Under the pieces are notes generated by a model that searched no databases, was not told the origin of the DNA, and worked only from the letters and a program-made list of their open reading frames with translations. A DNA stretch of 64,000 nucleotides from CAZFER01 sp964517495. Lineage in GTDB: Bacteria; Hinthialibacterota; Hinthialibacteria; Hinthialibacterales; Hinthialibacteraceae. The stretch's first letter is position 1. The number at the start of each line of letters is the position of its first letter. This document shows positions 1 to 9,040 of this stretch, piece after piece. A program made the translations under genes and the position numbers. The stretch is taken from NCBI GenBank assembly GCA_964517495.1, contig CAZFER010000015.1, positions 1-64,000 on the forward strand. The letters are read 5' to 3'.

Positions 1-63
1 TGGCACCCAGCCCGATTGAGACGCACCGGCTGGAAGCCGATGCTCCCCGGGTTTGCACTCTGA
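1..63 (+). CDS. possible 3' end of an unidentified gene (partial)
   Basis: Frame 1 is open from the window edge to a TGA at 61-63 and reads as a short Arg/Pro-rich tail ending GFAL. A strong terminator hairpin follows 12 bases later, so some plus-strand gene must end here. Frame 2 also stops early, at 17-19, so the frame is not certain. Nothing in 20 residues allows a family call. Confidence 0.25.
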   Translation, partial: WHPARLRRTGWKPMLPGFAL

Positions 64-74
64 TTTGTATACGG

Positions 75-105
75 AAAGGGCAGACTCTCAAGCCTGCCCT
101 TTTTT
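75..105 (+). terminator. rho-independent terminator
   Basis: A 9-bp stem (75-83 with 94-102, core GGGCAG/CTGCCC) closes a 10-base loop and runs into a T tract at 100-105. It ends the plus-strand transcript entering from the left edge. Confidence 0.8.
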
Positions 106-140
106 AAATGACCTTTCATAAAAAACCAATTCCATCACCA

Positions 141-208
141 GGGAGGGCAAAGTTCACACCGAGCCGCTTTTACGTAATCCCCAAGGGAGGGCGAGGTTCC
201 TGAGTAGC
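141..208. repeat. GGGAGGGCGAGG dispersed repeat, two degenerate copies
   Basis: GGGAGGGCAAAG at 141 and GGGAGGGCGAGG at 185 are each followed by a CCGAGCCGC-like or GTAGCGGC segment, and TACGTAAT lies between them. The same string, in the opposite orientation and including ACGTAAT, occurs at 12671-12712. A further diverged copy lies at 29097-29122. The unit is intergenic and non-coding; its function is unknown. Confidence 0.55.
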
Positions 209-224
209 GGCTACCCGCAACACC

Positions 225-1988
225 TTATCCTCTAAAATACAAATACGCCGCCACAATCAACACAATCAACAACACAGAGAAAAACACATCCCGCCAATCC
301 CAGCTGCTGCGCGATTCACGGCGATGCTCATCGGTAATGGTCGCATAGGTCAAACCATCCAACCGCCTGTAGTCAGGTGATGAGGTCATATAACTGACCA
401 CCAGCATAAGCACCACACATACAATAAATATAAACAGGCTGTAATATTGGAAATAGATATTGTTGATGATCCACAACAACGATCCTTCGGTATAACCATC
501 CTCAAAACCAGCAAGGCCCAACGAAACCGGGGTATCCACCGCCAGGCGGATCACTCCCAAAATAAAACCAACAATCAAGGTGGTTAAACAGGCAGTGCTA
601 TTCACCCGTTTTAAAAACACTCCCAGGAAAAACACCACGAAGATGGGAGGCGCCAAATACCCCTGCACCCCTTGCAAGTAGTCATACAATCCACGCGCCC
701 CCTGAATCACCGGAACCCAGCATAAACCAATGATTACCATTACTGATGTGACAATTCGCCCCGTCCACACCAATTGATGCTGTGAGGCATTTGGTTTCAA
801 TTTCGAATACAAATCCATGGTGAATAACGTGGATGAAGCGTTAAACACACCCGATAGTGAGCTCATCAATGCCGCTAATAAGCCAGCTACCACCATGCCA
901 CGTATGCCAACAGGGAGAACATGTTTCACCAGTAGCGGAAACGCTGCCTGGCTTTTATCACTATCCAATTCCCCAGCGACATACAGTTCATTCGTTAAAG
1001 CTTCAATTTGACCGCTTTTCGCCAGTGCAAAGCAAATCATGCCTGGAATGATAAAGATAAAAACCGGTAACAGTTTCAAGAATGATGCCCAAATGCAGCC
1101 TCGGCGAGCCTGCTGTTCATTGGGTGCCCCTAATGCACGCTGCACGATATATTGGTCCGTACACCAATACCACAAACCAATAATAGGCGCGCAAAATAGC
1201 ATTCCCAGCCAGGGGTAATTGCTGTTAAAATACCAGGCAATCCGCCCTTCTTCCATCACCGGCGCCCAGGTTCCCTCCATATCGGGAGGCACCAGTGGCT
1301 TCCAAAGGTTAAACATGCTTGAACCGCAAATTTCACGCAGTTCGGTCCATCCCCCCAATTCAATCAAACCATAGATGGTTACCAATATTGAACCAAACAC
1401 CAGCACAAAGGTTTGCAATGCTTCGGTATAGGCTACCGCACGCAATCCACCCAGCACGGTATATATACCCGTCAATATAATGACCAGGAAAGAACCGATC
1501 CAAAAACTGTTGAACGCATAACCCGCGATTTCAATACTCATTTCCGGTAAAAGGGTTTGAAAGACGATTCCCCCGGCAAAAATACCGACCGCGATCTTGG
1601 TCAATACATAAGCGACTAACGAGATGATGGATAAGATCCAACGCGCCGTTTCGTTATAGCGTTTTTCCAGAAACTCGGGCATGGTGAACACTTTGGACCG
1701 CGAATAGAATGGCACAAAAATCCACCCCAAAACAAGCAGACACCAGGCGTGTAATTCATAATGCGCCATCGCCACCCCGTCCGTACATCCTGAACCAGCC
1801 AGCCCCACCAAATGCTCAGAACCAATATTGGAAGCAAAGATCGAGGCGCCAACAATGAACCATCCCAGATTTCGCCCTGCCAGAAAGTAATCATCGGCGG
1901 TGTTTTTGTTCTTCAAAATCACCCACCAGGCCAGGCCGAATAACACAACGAAGTAAGCACATATTACTAACCAGTCAACAAATTCCAT
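225..1988 (-). CDS. SGLT-like sodium/solute symporter (SSS family)
   Basis: A 587-residue polytopic membrane protein of the solute:sodium symporter family, expected to import a sugar or other small solute with Na+ across the inner membrane. The N-terminal helix (VICAYFVVLFGLAWW) and about 13 further hydrophobic segments fit the family's length. Diagnostic family strings are NIGSEHLVGLAGSG near residue 55, MPEFLEKRYN near 105 and GGLRAVAYTEALQ near 185, all typical of the SGLT branch. The open frame extends 54 codons upstream, but the ATG at 1988 is preceded by GGGAAGG and starts exactly at the first hydrophobic helix, so it is the better start. It is divergent from the aminopeptidase gene. 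The substrate cannot be read from sequence; a sugar is likely given the nearby glycan genes. Confidence 0.93.
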   Translation of the reverse strand: MEFVDWLVICAYFVVLFGLAWWVILKNKNTADDYFLAGRNLGWFIVGASIFASNIGSEHLVGLAGSGCTDGVAMAHYELHAWCLLVLGWIFVPFYSRSKVFTMPEFLEKRYNETARWILSIISLVAYVLTKIAVGIFAGGIVFQTLLPEMSIEIAGYAFNSFWIGSFLVIILTGIYTVLGGLRAVAYTEALQTFVLVFGSILVTIYGLIELGGWTELREICGSSMFNLWKPLVPPDMEGTWAPVMEEGRIAWYFNSNYPWLGMLFCAPIIGLWYWCTDQYIVQRALGAPNEQQARRGCIWASFLKLLPVFIFIIPGMICFALAKSGQIEALTNELYVAGELDSDKSQAAFPLLVKHVLPVGIRGMVVAGLLAALMSSLSGVFNASSTLFTMDLYSKLKPNASQHQLVWTGRIVTSVMVIIGLCWVPVIQGARGLYDYLQGVQGYLAPPIFVVFFLGVFLKRVNSTACLTTLIVGFILGVIRLAVDTPVSLGLAGFEDGYTEGSLLWIINNIYFQYYSLFIFIVCVVLMLVVSYMTSSPDYRRLDGLTYATITDEHRRESRSSWDWRDVFFSVLLIVLIVAAYLYFRG

Positions 1989-2156
1989 GATTCCTTCCCT
2001 ATCAATATGGTATAATGTTAGATTTTTTTTTTGATGATGTTCAGATTCAAAATCATACAATGTCACCCTTGAGCCTGTATAGGTGCAAAATCCAAAAAAA
2101 ATGTGATAGGTTGCCCCTAAATAAAACTCATAGGTATAATGGTGGAGCAATATTCA

Positions 2157-3539
2157 ATGATTCAATTATCCAACTACCCAAAACGCCGCAAACGATTAAT
2201 GGAACAGGTTGAAAGTGGCGTCATTCTATTGCTGGGCAATGAGGAAAGCCCCCGAAACTTTTCATCGAATGTATTTCCCTTTCGCCAGGATAGCAATTTC
2301 CTCTATTTTTTTGGTCTTGATATGCCTGGTTTGTATGCCATCATCGATATTGACCAAAACCGCGAGATTGTGTTCGGCGATGAGATGACCGTGGATGATC
2401 GAATTTGGATGGGTGCCTATCCCTCTTTAAAAGAAGAATGTGAAGCTGTGGGAATTACGAATATTCGCCCTATCGCTGAGTTTGAAGGTTGTTTGCAAGA
2501 CTATTCATCCAATGGAGCGCAAATCCATTTGCTTCCACCTTATCGCGCAGAACATAAACTCACTCTGCATCGCGATCTAGCCATTCAACCTCATCAATCT
2601 CTTGATTCCTATATATCTGAATCATTGATTCGAGCTATCGTCGCCCAGCGTTCATATAAAAGTGAGGATGAAATTCGGGAAATCGAGACCGCGCTGAAAA
2701 TCACCGAAAAGATGCAATCCTATGCCATGCAGGAAATTCGTCCAAAAATTAAAGAACAACGCATTGCAGGGATCATGGAAGGGATCGCAATAAGGAATGG
2801 CAGCCGGCTGGCGTTTCCCACTATTTTTTCCATGCATGGCCAATATCTTCATAATCCCTTCTATGGAAGCCTGATTGAGGGATGGAGTTTGATCATTAAC
2901 GACTGCGGTGCTGAATCACCCAGTCATTATGCGGGTGACATTACCCGCACCCTTGTACCCAGTGGACAGTTTACCCAGCAACAAAAAGAGATTTACAAAC
3001 TGGTATTAAATGTGCAGGTCAATGCCATTGAAGGGATTAAACCGGGAATTCCCTATTGTGATCTTCACCATCAGGTTTGCATTGAAATAGCCACCGGCTT
3101 GAAAGCCCTTGGGTTAATGAAAGGCGATGTGGAAGAGGCGGTCAATGAGGGGGCGCATGCCTTGTTTTTCCCGCACGGATTGGGGCATATGATGGGCTTG
3201 GATGTCCATGATATGGAGAGTTTGGGCGAGGATTTCGTGGGTTATACGGATACTATCCAGCGCAGTTCCCAATTCGGTTTGCGTTCTTTGCGCCTGGCTC
3301 GTGAACTTGAAGAGGGATTTGTGATTACCGTTGAACCGGGTATCTACTTTATCCCTGATCTCATTGATTTATGGCAAAGCCAGCATAAACACATGGATTT
3401 CATCCATTACGACCGCCTGGATGACTACCGTGAATTTGGAGGCATCCGAATCGAGGACGACGTCCTGGTCACCGAAAAAAACGGCCGTCTTCTTGGCCCC
3501 TATATACCAAAAGCGATCTCGGAGATTGAATGCTTTTGA
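2157..3539 (+). CDS. pepP: Xaa-Pro aminopeptidase (M24B metallopeptidase)
   Basis: A 460-residue cytosolic aminopeptidase P, removing N-terminal residues that precede proline. An N-terminal creatinase-type domain (about residues 1-170) is followed by the pita-bread catalytic domain. All five dinuclear metal ligands are visible: Asp in NDCG (249), Asp in GDITRT (261), His in HGLGH (344), Glu in VEPGIYF (393) and Glu in GIRIEDD (433). Length and ligand spacing are normal. I chose the ATG at 2157 because GGAG lies 9 bases upstream; an in-frame ATG at 2139 would add six residues but has only a weak AGG. The gene stands alone between the divergent symporter and a convergent secreted protein, and general peptide turnover is its likely role. 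Confidence 0.95.
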   Translation: MIQLSNYPKRRKRLMEQVESGVILLLGNEESPRNFSSNVFPFRQDSNFLYFFGLDMPGLYAIIDIDQNREIVFGDEMTVDDRIWMGAYPSLKEECEAVGITNIRPIAEFEGCLQDYSSNGAQIHLLPPYRAEHKLTLHRDLAIQPHQSLDSYISESLIRAIVAQRSYKSEDEIREIETALKITEKMQSYAMQEIRPKIKEQRIAGIMEGIAIRNGSRLAFPTIFSMHGQYLHNPFYGSLIEGWSLIINDCGAESPSHYAGDITRTLVPSGQFTQQQKEIYKLVLNVQVNAIEGIKPGIPYCDLHHQVCIEIATGLKALGLMKGDVEEAVNEGAHALFFPHGLGHMMGLDVHDMESLGEDFVGYTDTIQRSSQFGLRSLRLARELEEGFVITVEPGIYFIPDLIDLWQSQHKHMDFIHYDRLDDYREFGGIRIEDDVLVTEKNGRLLGPYIPKAISEIECF

Positions 3540-3587
3540 TGGATTCACACCCATCTTATCCTATTGACGTAAGATGCTAAAAAAAGA

Positions 3588-3611
3588 AGGGGCACGTTGT
3601 AGCGTGCCCCT
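3588..3611 (-). terminator. terminator hairpin between convergent genes
   Basis: A perfect 9-bp stem AGGGGCACG/CGTGCCCCT with a 6-base loop. On the minus strand it is followed by a T-rich run (complement of 3578-3587), so it best serves the secreted-protein gene ending at 3646. It may also stop readthrough from the aminopeptidase. It belongs to the AGGGGC hairpin type seen at 42354 and 46230. Confidence 0.7.
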
Positions 3612-3645
3612 AACTGTATTAAGGAATATGTATTGCAGGTTTCGT

Positions 3646-5633
3646 TTAGTAGATCGACCAGTGTTCAATCCCCGTTTCAGCTATATCCAGGAGCAAACCG
3701 CAATAGACGGAACGTGAACCGTCCACGGATAGCTCGTGTTGATATCCATCATCAATGATGACGTTGATTTCTTCGCCCGCTTCGACGGTGACCTGGCCCA
3801 AGTACATTTCGTAGGTGTTATAGCCATGCAGTCCTACGAATTCTCCATCGCCAGCCACGAAATAGCGTGGTTCCTCGCCTTCAAAATAGACCCAGGTTGG
3901 ATGAGGAAGATCAAGGTTTTCCTGGGGATCAGAAGCGCCGGTGTCACCGAAGTAATAGAAGACATCATAGGTTCCACCTTCGGCGGGAATGACGGTGGTA
4001 CGCAAGGGGGGAGCATCTTCGGTTTCACCACCGGGAAAGGCTTCCAAGATGGGGCCAAAGATACCCAAGCCATCGCGGGTATTCCATTGGTTATCGCTAC
4101 CGCTTCCTGATTTGTGATCGGTTAACCAATCTTCCAAATTGGGATATGCATTTTCATCCATCGCCCAGGTTCGATATTGATTACCGTTCTTATCCGTAAA
4201 CATTTCCCAAACGCCGGGAGAAACCTGAATTTCGGTGATGGGAGGACCACCTTCGAGGACTTTCAGNNNNNNNNNNNNNNNNNNNNNNNNNNNNNNNNNN
4301 NNNNNNNNNNNNNNNNNNNNNNNNNNNNNNNNNNNNNNNNNNNNNNNNNNNNNNNNNNNNNNNNNNCGCCGGGAGAAACCTGAATTTCGGTGATGGGAGG
4401 ACCACCTTCGAGGACTTTCAGCGTGACGCCTTCAAAGACGGAAGCGATGTAAAGTTCACCGCTGGTTGCTTGCGCGTCGTCCACGGCAATGGAGAGGGTT
4501 TCTCCGGCTTCCGCTTCAACGGTTCCCATAACGGCGGTGTACCAGAACATGTTTCCGATGAATGATCCATCAATCCAAGGATACTGAGGAGAAGTTCCGC
4601 CGGTGGCACGTACAGCGTCTGGATGGCCGGCTCCATATTCCTGGACATCACCACCATTTAGAGATGCCAATATCCATCCCTGATCGGGGAATTGTTCTGA
4701 GTCCATGAAATGGAAGATAACTTCGTAGGTTCCTGCATGCCCAACGGTGATTTCCGTCGTGAGTTCAGGGGCGTCTTCCACCGAGCCTGGCCCATGAGAT
4801 AATAACAAGGTCCGTTCACCGGCAACGGTATAGGTGAGCCATTTATCATCTTCATTAAAATCATAGGATGGTGGTTCGGGTGGTTCATAGATGGGGCCGG
4901 TGCTGATGCGTAGACCCAGATAAGCGGTGCGGGCGCCTTCGCCAAAGTGGTCATCGATATTGACGGTAAAGCTGCCGCCATCATCAATGGTGACGGTTCC
5001 CACTTGTACTTCAAGGATATTCCACCCATATTCATCGGTGATCAAAACACCATCGGCCTGGAAGAAGGTTTGCATTGCTTCGCCTTCCAAACCAGCGTCG
5101 ATGGGAGTGGGATTCACTTCATCATCCGTACCTGCTTCACCGATATCACCATACCAAAGAAAGACATTGTAGGTTCCACCCTGTCCCATGGTTACGGTAG
5201 TTTTCAGGGGGGGAGCATCTTCGGTCTCTGCGGGTGCGCGTGAGGCAAGTACGCCCATGTCGGGCATAGCGGCACCGCGAAGCACCCAAAGGTTGTCATC
5301 GACCAGATTGTCTGCGGTGAAAACCTCTTCGGGAGACAATGAATCATCCTGGGCTACCGTGGTGTAGGAATTGCCATCATCGTCTGAGTAGGTTTCATAA
5401 ATATAAGCGGGATCGACAATGAAACCTTCCAACTCAAGTTCTGGTGTTTCGCCGAAACCTTCAGGCAGCGGAACAACAGCTTCTGCAGGTGTGGTAACAT
5501 ACATATTACCATGTTCATCCGTGGTTTCTTCCAATACTGACGAAGCAAAAAACATTTCAACATCCTGGGCATTTACATACGCTGTACATGTAAACAGCAT
5601 GGTACATGCCAGTAAAATGGGCATTCTCTTCAT
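3646..5633 (-). CDS. secreted repeat protein interrupted by an assembly gap
   Basis: The gene is broken by 100 Ns at 4267-4366. The 55 bases flanking the gap are identical (4212-4266 and 4367-4421). Collapsing them rejoins both halves in frame into a protein of about 610 residues. The start is the ATG at 5633, with GGAGG 6 bases upstream, followed by a Sec signal peptide ending near YVNAQ. At least three copies of a beta-rich module recur, each with a segment like EDAPPLKTTV, then GGTYNVF, EDAPELTTEI, GTYEVIF or GGTYDVF, and later a VEAG or VDDG strand pair. This resembles a jelly-roll, carbohydrate-binding-like fold. No catalytic motif is visible. Extra repeat units may be missing in the gap. 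Function unknown; probably cell-surface or extracellular. Confidence 0.75.
4212..4266. repeat. 55-bp contig-end duplicate, left copy
   Basis: Identical over all 55 bases to 4367-4421 on the other side of the N gap. A duplicate of precisely 55 bases is what a de Bruijn assembler with k=55 leaves at the ends of adjacent contigs. Confidence 0.9.
4267..4366. other. scaffold gap (100 N)
   Basis: Exactly 100 N characters, the usual fixed-size placeholder for unknown gap length. It is flanked by identical 55-base sequences, so the two contigs overlap and the Ns need not represent real bases. Confidence 0.98.
4367..4421. repeat. 55-bp contig-end duplicate, right copy
   Basis: Second copy of the sequence at 4212-4266. 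Both copies encode the same stretch (ITEIQVSPG) of the interrupted secreted protein in the same frame. Confidence 0.9.
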
Positions 5634-5696
5634 CACTTTCCTCCTAAATTCAATATAGATTTATATAAGTAAACAGGATGGCAAAACCCTCCTGAT

Positions 5697-6353
5697 TTAC
5701 CCACGTACGGTTATGTCGCCCCGGCTGTGTAATCCATTGGTGGCATCATAGGGGATGCCGCGGAAAAGCACCGTTGCTCCGGTTTCTTCAACCGTGGTGT
5801 CCGGTCCCATTCCCAGCAAGGCCCATTGGCCTTCCTTTAAAGGTTCCAGTCCGAATCGTCTGGAATTGTCGGGATAGAGCGCGACGAAATTGTGATCATT
5901 CCCGCTGATAATGGATTCGTTATCACCATAAAAATAGGTCCCCGCCAAAGCAGTCGCAAGACGATCACTGGTGCGGGTAATTTTGCCAAAGAAGGGATCA
6001 TCGGGAATGGCGGACATATAGCTGACCGGGCTGGTTAAGTTGCCCAGGATACATTTTTGATTTCGTACTTCATCGGCAAGGTTATCAGGTGAGCAAAAGC
6101 CCCACTTTTGTAATCGGGCAAGGGCTTCCGCATTTCCTTCATCCCAAAAATCAACGAGCATGTTGTTTTGGTCGATGCGAAAGGCTTCGATTGCTGTGCC
6201 TAATGAACGCATATCCGCCTGGGAACGGGCAACTTTTGCCCGGATTTGGGCATTAATGAAATTGGGTACCGCAATAGCGGCCAAAATGCCGATAATGGCG
6301 ACAACAATCAGTAATTCAATAAGGGTGAATCCCCGGGTGTGTGTGATACGCAT
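5697..6353 (-). CDS. type II secretion/type IV pilin-like protein (pseudopilin G type)
   Basis: A 218-residue prepilin. A short leader ends in Gly, with cleavage expected between Gly and Phe in RG-FTLIELL, and Glu5 of the mature protein is present. The first mature helix is VVAIIGILAAIAVPNF, followed by a NAQIRAKVARSQADMRSLGTAIE helix start. The C-terminal part contains YDATNGLHSRGDI, a motif shared by all four pilins in this window. The ATG at 6353 is preceded by GGGAAG; upstream in-frame codons lack a site and precede no leader. No secretion ATPase, platform or peptidase gene is nearby, so partners must be elsewhere. The divergent neighbour is the GntR/LacI regulator, and a candidate operator lies just upstream of this start. 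Confidence 0.92.
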   Translation of the reverse strand: MRITHTRGFTLIELLIVVAIIGILAAIAVPNFINAQIRAKVARSQADMRSLGTAIEAFRIDQNNMLVDFWDEGNAEALARLQKWGFCSPDNLADEVRNQKCILGNLTSPVSYMSAIPDDPFFGKITRTSDRLATALAGTYFYGDNESIISGNDHNFVALYPDNSRRFGLEPLKEGQWALLGMGPDTTVEETGATVLFRGIPYDATNGLHSRGDITVRG

Positions 6354-6370
6354 TTTCTTCCCATCCATAA

Positions 6371-6386
6371 AAATGTATATACAAAT
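6371..6386. promoter_or_regulatory. candidate AraR-type operator 1
   Basis: AAATGTATATACAAAT is a near-perfect inverted repeat resembling the ATTTGTACGTACAAAT site bound by AraR, a regulator with the same GntR-LacI architecture as the adjacent gene. It sits 18 bases before the pilin start and about 190 before the regulator start. The sequence match is direct; binding is inference. Confidence 0.45.
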
Positions 6387-6520
6387 TTCAATTTCAGTGT
6401 TAAGATACCACACAATTGAATCGCTTGTCAATAAGAAAATCATGAAAATTCAATTTTTTTCTTTAATTTATTTGATAAAATTTATAAAGTATTTTCTCGG
6501 GCCAAGGTCTTTACTTAAAG

Positions 6521-6536
6521 ATTTGTATATGGTAAT
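6521..6536. promoter_or_regulatory. candidate AraR-type operator 2 (half conserved)
   Basis: ATTTGTATATGGTAAT repeats the first 10 bases of the inverted complement of operator 1 and lies 42 bases before the regulator start, a plausible autoregulatory position. The right half-site is degenerate. Confidence 0.35.
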
Positions 6537-6577
6537 AAATAAATATAGAATTATTTTATGAAATTGGGGAATGAATT

Positions 6578-7720
6578 TTGAAAGATCTCAGTAAGTTTGA
6601 TATAACGATCGATCGTCAATCCAAAGTCCCCACCTATCGACAGTTAAGCGATCAAATTATCCGGCAGATCCAAGGGGATCATATCCAGATAGGGGAATTT
6701 TTACCCACCGAAAACGAGATTTGTGAGATATCGGGATTAAGCCGGATGACGGTCAGGAAAGCAATTAATCAATTGCAGCAATTGGGATTGGTTGGAGCGG
6801 TGAGGGGACGGGGGACATTTATTATCTCCAAAGAAACCTCAAAGGATATTAAATATTCGATTGGATTTGCCTTACGGCCAGAGCGGTATATCGAAGAAGA
6901 TCCCTTTTACTCGCAGATACTGATGGGCGTTACCCAGGAAGCTCATAATCAGAATCTTTATCTGGCATTTATTAAGGGGGAAAATATCACAGACGAAAAA
7001 AACGTACTGAATTCATTCGGCATGTTAAAGCAGCTAAATGGATTGATTATTGCCGGGCAAATGCCTAAAGCTTTTCTTGATCATATTGCCAGCTTAGGCC
7101 TTCCATGTGTTTTTTTAAATTATCGAAATACCGCTTATCCTTTTGATTCGGTGGGGAGTGATCAAATTGAGATTGGGCGATTATTGGGTAAACACCTTGC
7201 TGAGTTGGGCCATCGAGAATGCCTTTACCTAAGTGGGGAGCCGGAGAACGTGGCCTTTGAGGATCGCTTGAAGGGTTTTCAGGAGGTGTTTGTACACAAA
7301 ACGGGTGGTGATATTCATATCCTGAAAGGGGGGAAAGATTGCCGGGCAGGCCAAGTTATGATACGCAACGCATTGAATCAGGGATTACGTTTTACGGCGG
7401 TTGCTGGTGGCAACGATTTAATGGCGATTGGGGCTATGAATGAGTTATTCGAGCAAGGCTATCACATCCCTGAGGATATAAGCGTGGGGGGAGTTGATAA
7501 TATTTCCAATGCCATTAACTGCCGTCCGAAGTTAACCACCATTCATGTTGAAAAGCAGGGGATGGGGATTCGGGCGTTGCAATTGCTTTTGGAACGGCTG
7601 AATAATCCCAAGAAAACGATTGAGTCAATCCTGTTGGGAGTCAAGTTGATTGCGCGTGAATCAACCGTCCCGCTTAAAAAAACACAAGAGGTACATGAAA
7701 AATCACGAGAAATCGTTTAA
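6578..7720 (+). CDS. GntR-type HTH/LacI-type sensor transcriptional regulator (AraR-like)
   Basis: A 380-residue chimeric repressor. Residues 10-80 form a GntR winged helix (PTYRQLSDQIIRQI, LPTENEI, SGLSRMTVRKAI, GRGTFI). Residues 95-360 form a LacI/GalR periplasmic-binding-protein-like ligand domain (ILMGVTQEAHNQ, CVFLNYRN, GRLLGKHLAELGHRE, AVAGGNDLMAIGAMNEL). This combination is known from arabinose and other sugar regulators, where sugar binding releases the operator. The start is a TTG at 6578 with GGGGA 7 bases upstream; the ATG at 6571 reaches a stop after seven codons. It lies before uxuA in the same direction, about 230 bases away, so control of the uronate genes and of itself is the simplest reading. 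Confidence 0.92.
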   Translation: MKDLSKFDITIDRQSKVPTYRQLSDQIIRQIQGDHIQIGEFLPTENEICEISGLSRMTVRKAINQLQQLGLVGAVRGRGTFIISKETSKDIKYSIGFALRPERYIEEDPFYSQILMGVTQEAHNQNLYLAFIKGENITDEKNVLNSFGMLKQLNGLIIAGQMPKAFLDHIASLGLPCVFLNYRNTAYPFDSVGSDQIEIGRLLGKHLAELGHRECLYLSGEPENVAFEDRLKGFQEVFVHKTGGDIHILKGGKDCRAGQVMIRNALNQGLRFTAVAGGNDLMAIGAMNELFEQGYHIPEDISVGGVDNISNAINCRPKLTTIHVEKQGMGIRALQLLLERLNNPKKTIESILLGVKLIARESTVPLKKTQEVHEKSREIV

Positions 7721-7739
7721 TACATTTATATGATGATAA

Positions 7740-7925
7740 CGTGTCAGCCCTATGAAATAGAAAAGGAGTGAAAACTTGAAATCGGCGCCAGAATTCCTGC
7801 CCCAATGAGATTGGGGAGGTCAGGAGAGGGTTAAAGGATTATGTTCTACGTTGAAATATCAACCCTCCCCTAGCCCCTTTCATGCTTGGGAGGGGGATGA
7901 TAATCAAATGGTAGATCACTTACTT
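7740..7925 (-). repeat. MITE-like intergenic element, copy A
   Basis: About 186 bases matching, in reverse orientation, the elements at 50954, 60938 and 63193. It begins GTGTCAGCCCTATGA and ends near AATGGTAGATCACTTAC. Internally it has hairpins of CCCC/GGGG type (CCCCAATGAGATTGGGG; CCCTCCCC against GGGAGGGG). It fills the space between the regulator and uxuA and ends 23 bases before uxuA, so it may affect expression. Confidence 0.7.
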
Positions 7926-7948
7926 AAGATGAAAGGATAAATAGCTGT

Positions 7949-9025
7949 ATGAAAATCGGATTGGGTTTGTATCGGAATATGCTGACCAGAGATAACTTTC
8001 GCTTTGCCAGGCAGGCGGGGTGTACTCATATTGTGGCCCATCTGGTCAATTATTTCGCTGATGAGTTATTGCATGGGACCGATGAAACCCGAACGTGGGG
8101 TATCACCCGTAATCAGGATAAACTTTGGACGGAAGAGGAACTAAGGGATTTAAAGCGATCGATTAATGATGAAGGACTTGAGCTGGAAGCCATCGAAAAT
8201 TTTGATCCCTCGCATTGGTATGATATATTGCTGGATGGTCCCAAACGCAATGAACAGATGGAAAAGATCAAAACCACCATCCGGCGGTTGGGGAAAGTGG
8301 GGATTCCCATCATGGGGTATAACTATAGCATAGCGGGTGTGTGGGGGCACGTGAATGGCCCCTTTGCGCGCGGGGGGGCAGAATCGGTTGCTTTTTTAGG
8401 CCCGGAAGGGCCGAAGGAAACACCGATCCCCAAGGGTCAGATTTGGAATATGGAGTATGATCCCGATGCAGAAGAAGGGACCATCCCCAATGTAACCAGC
8501 GAGCAGTTATGGCAGCGGCTAGAGGCGTTTTTAAAGGAAATCATTCCGGTTGCAGAGGAGGCAGGGGTAAAAATGGCTGCCCACCCGGATGATCCACCCA
8601 TGCCCACGATTCGCGGGCATGCGCGGTTGGTTAATCAACCTCACCTTTATCAAAAACTGCTTGATATTTACCCAAGCCCTTGTAATGCATTGGAATTTTG
8701 TTTGGGAACTTTACAAGAGATGACCGAAGGTGATATTTATGAGGCGGCCGATCAATATAGCCGGCAGAATGCATTGGCCTATGTGCATTTCCGCAATGTC
8801 AAAGGGAAAGTGCCCAAGTATCATGAGGTGTTTATTGATGAGGGGGATATCGACATGATCCGGATTTTGCGGATTCTCTATAAGAATAACTATGATGGGG
8901 TGTTAATTCCGGATCATACCCCACAAATGACATGCGATGCGCCCTGGCATGCGGGAATGGCATTCGCGCTTGGTTATATGAAAGCGGCAATCCAAGTTAT
9001 TGAAAACAAAAAACAACAACCTTGA
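7949..9025 (+). CDS. uxuA: mannonate dehydratase
   Basis: A 358-residue cytosolic TIM-barrel enzyme that dehydrates D-mannonate to 2-keto-3-deoxy-D-gluconate in glucuronate catabolism. Family signatures are clear: AAHPDDPP near residue 211, EFCLGT near 250, VHFRNVKG near 273 and IPDHTP near 315, which supply the His, Cys, His and Asp ligands of the active-site Mn2+. Length is close to that of known UxuA proteins. The start MKIGLGLYRN is the family's usual N-terminus; GAAAGGA lies about 11 bases upstream. It follows the AraR-like regulator and is followed after 15 bases by an exported Gfo/Idh/MocA protein, probably in one operon. The pathway's later enzymes (KDG kinase and aldolase) are not in the window. 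Confidence 0.95.
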   Translation: MKIGLGLYRNMLTRDNFRFARQAGCTHIVAHLVNYFADELLHGTDETRTWGITRNQDKLWTEEELRDLKRSINDEGLELEAIENFDPSHWYDILLDGPKRNEQMEKIKTTIRRLGKVGIPIMGYNYSIAGVWGHVNGPFARGGAESVAFLGPEGPKETPIPKGQIWNMEYDPDAEEGTIPNVTSEQLWQRLEAFLKEIIPVAEEAGVKMAAHPDDPPMPTIRGHARLVNQPHLYQKLLDIYPSPCNALEFCLGTLQEMTEGDIYEAADQYSRQNALAYVHFRNVKGKVPKYHEVFIDEGDIDMIRILRILYKNNYDGVLIPDHTPQMTCDAPWHAGMAFALGYMKAAIQVIENKKQQP

Positions 9026-9040
9026 ACAAAGGAGAGTATC

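Noticed and set aside
4947..5243. Open frame opposite the secreted repeat protein
   Set aside because: Antisense shadow: no ribosome site and the other strand carries a signal peptide and repeated domains.
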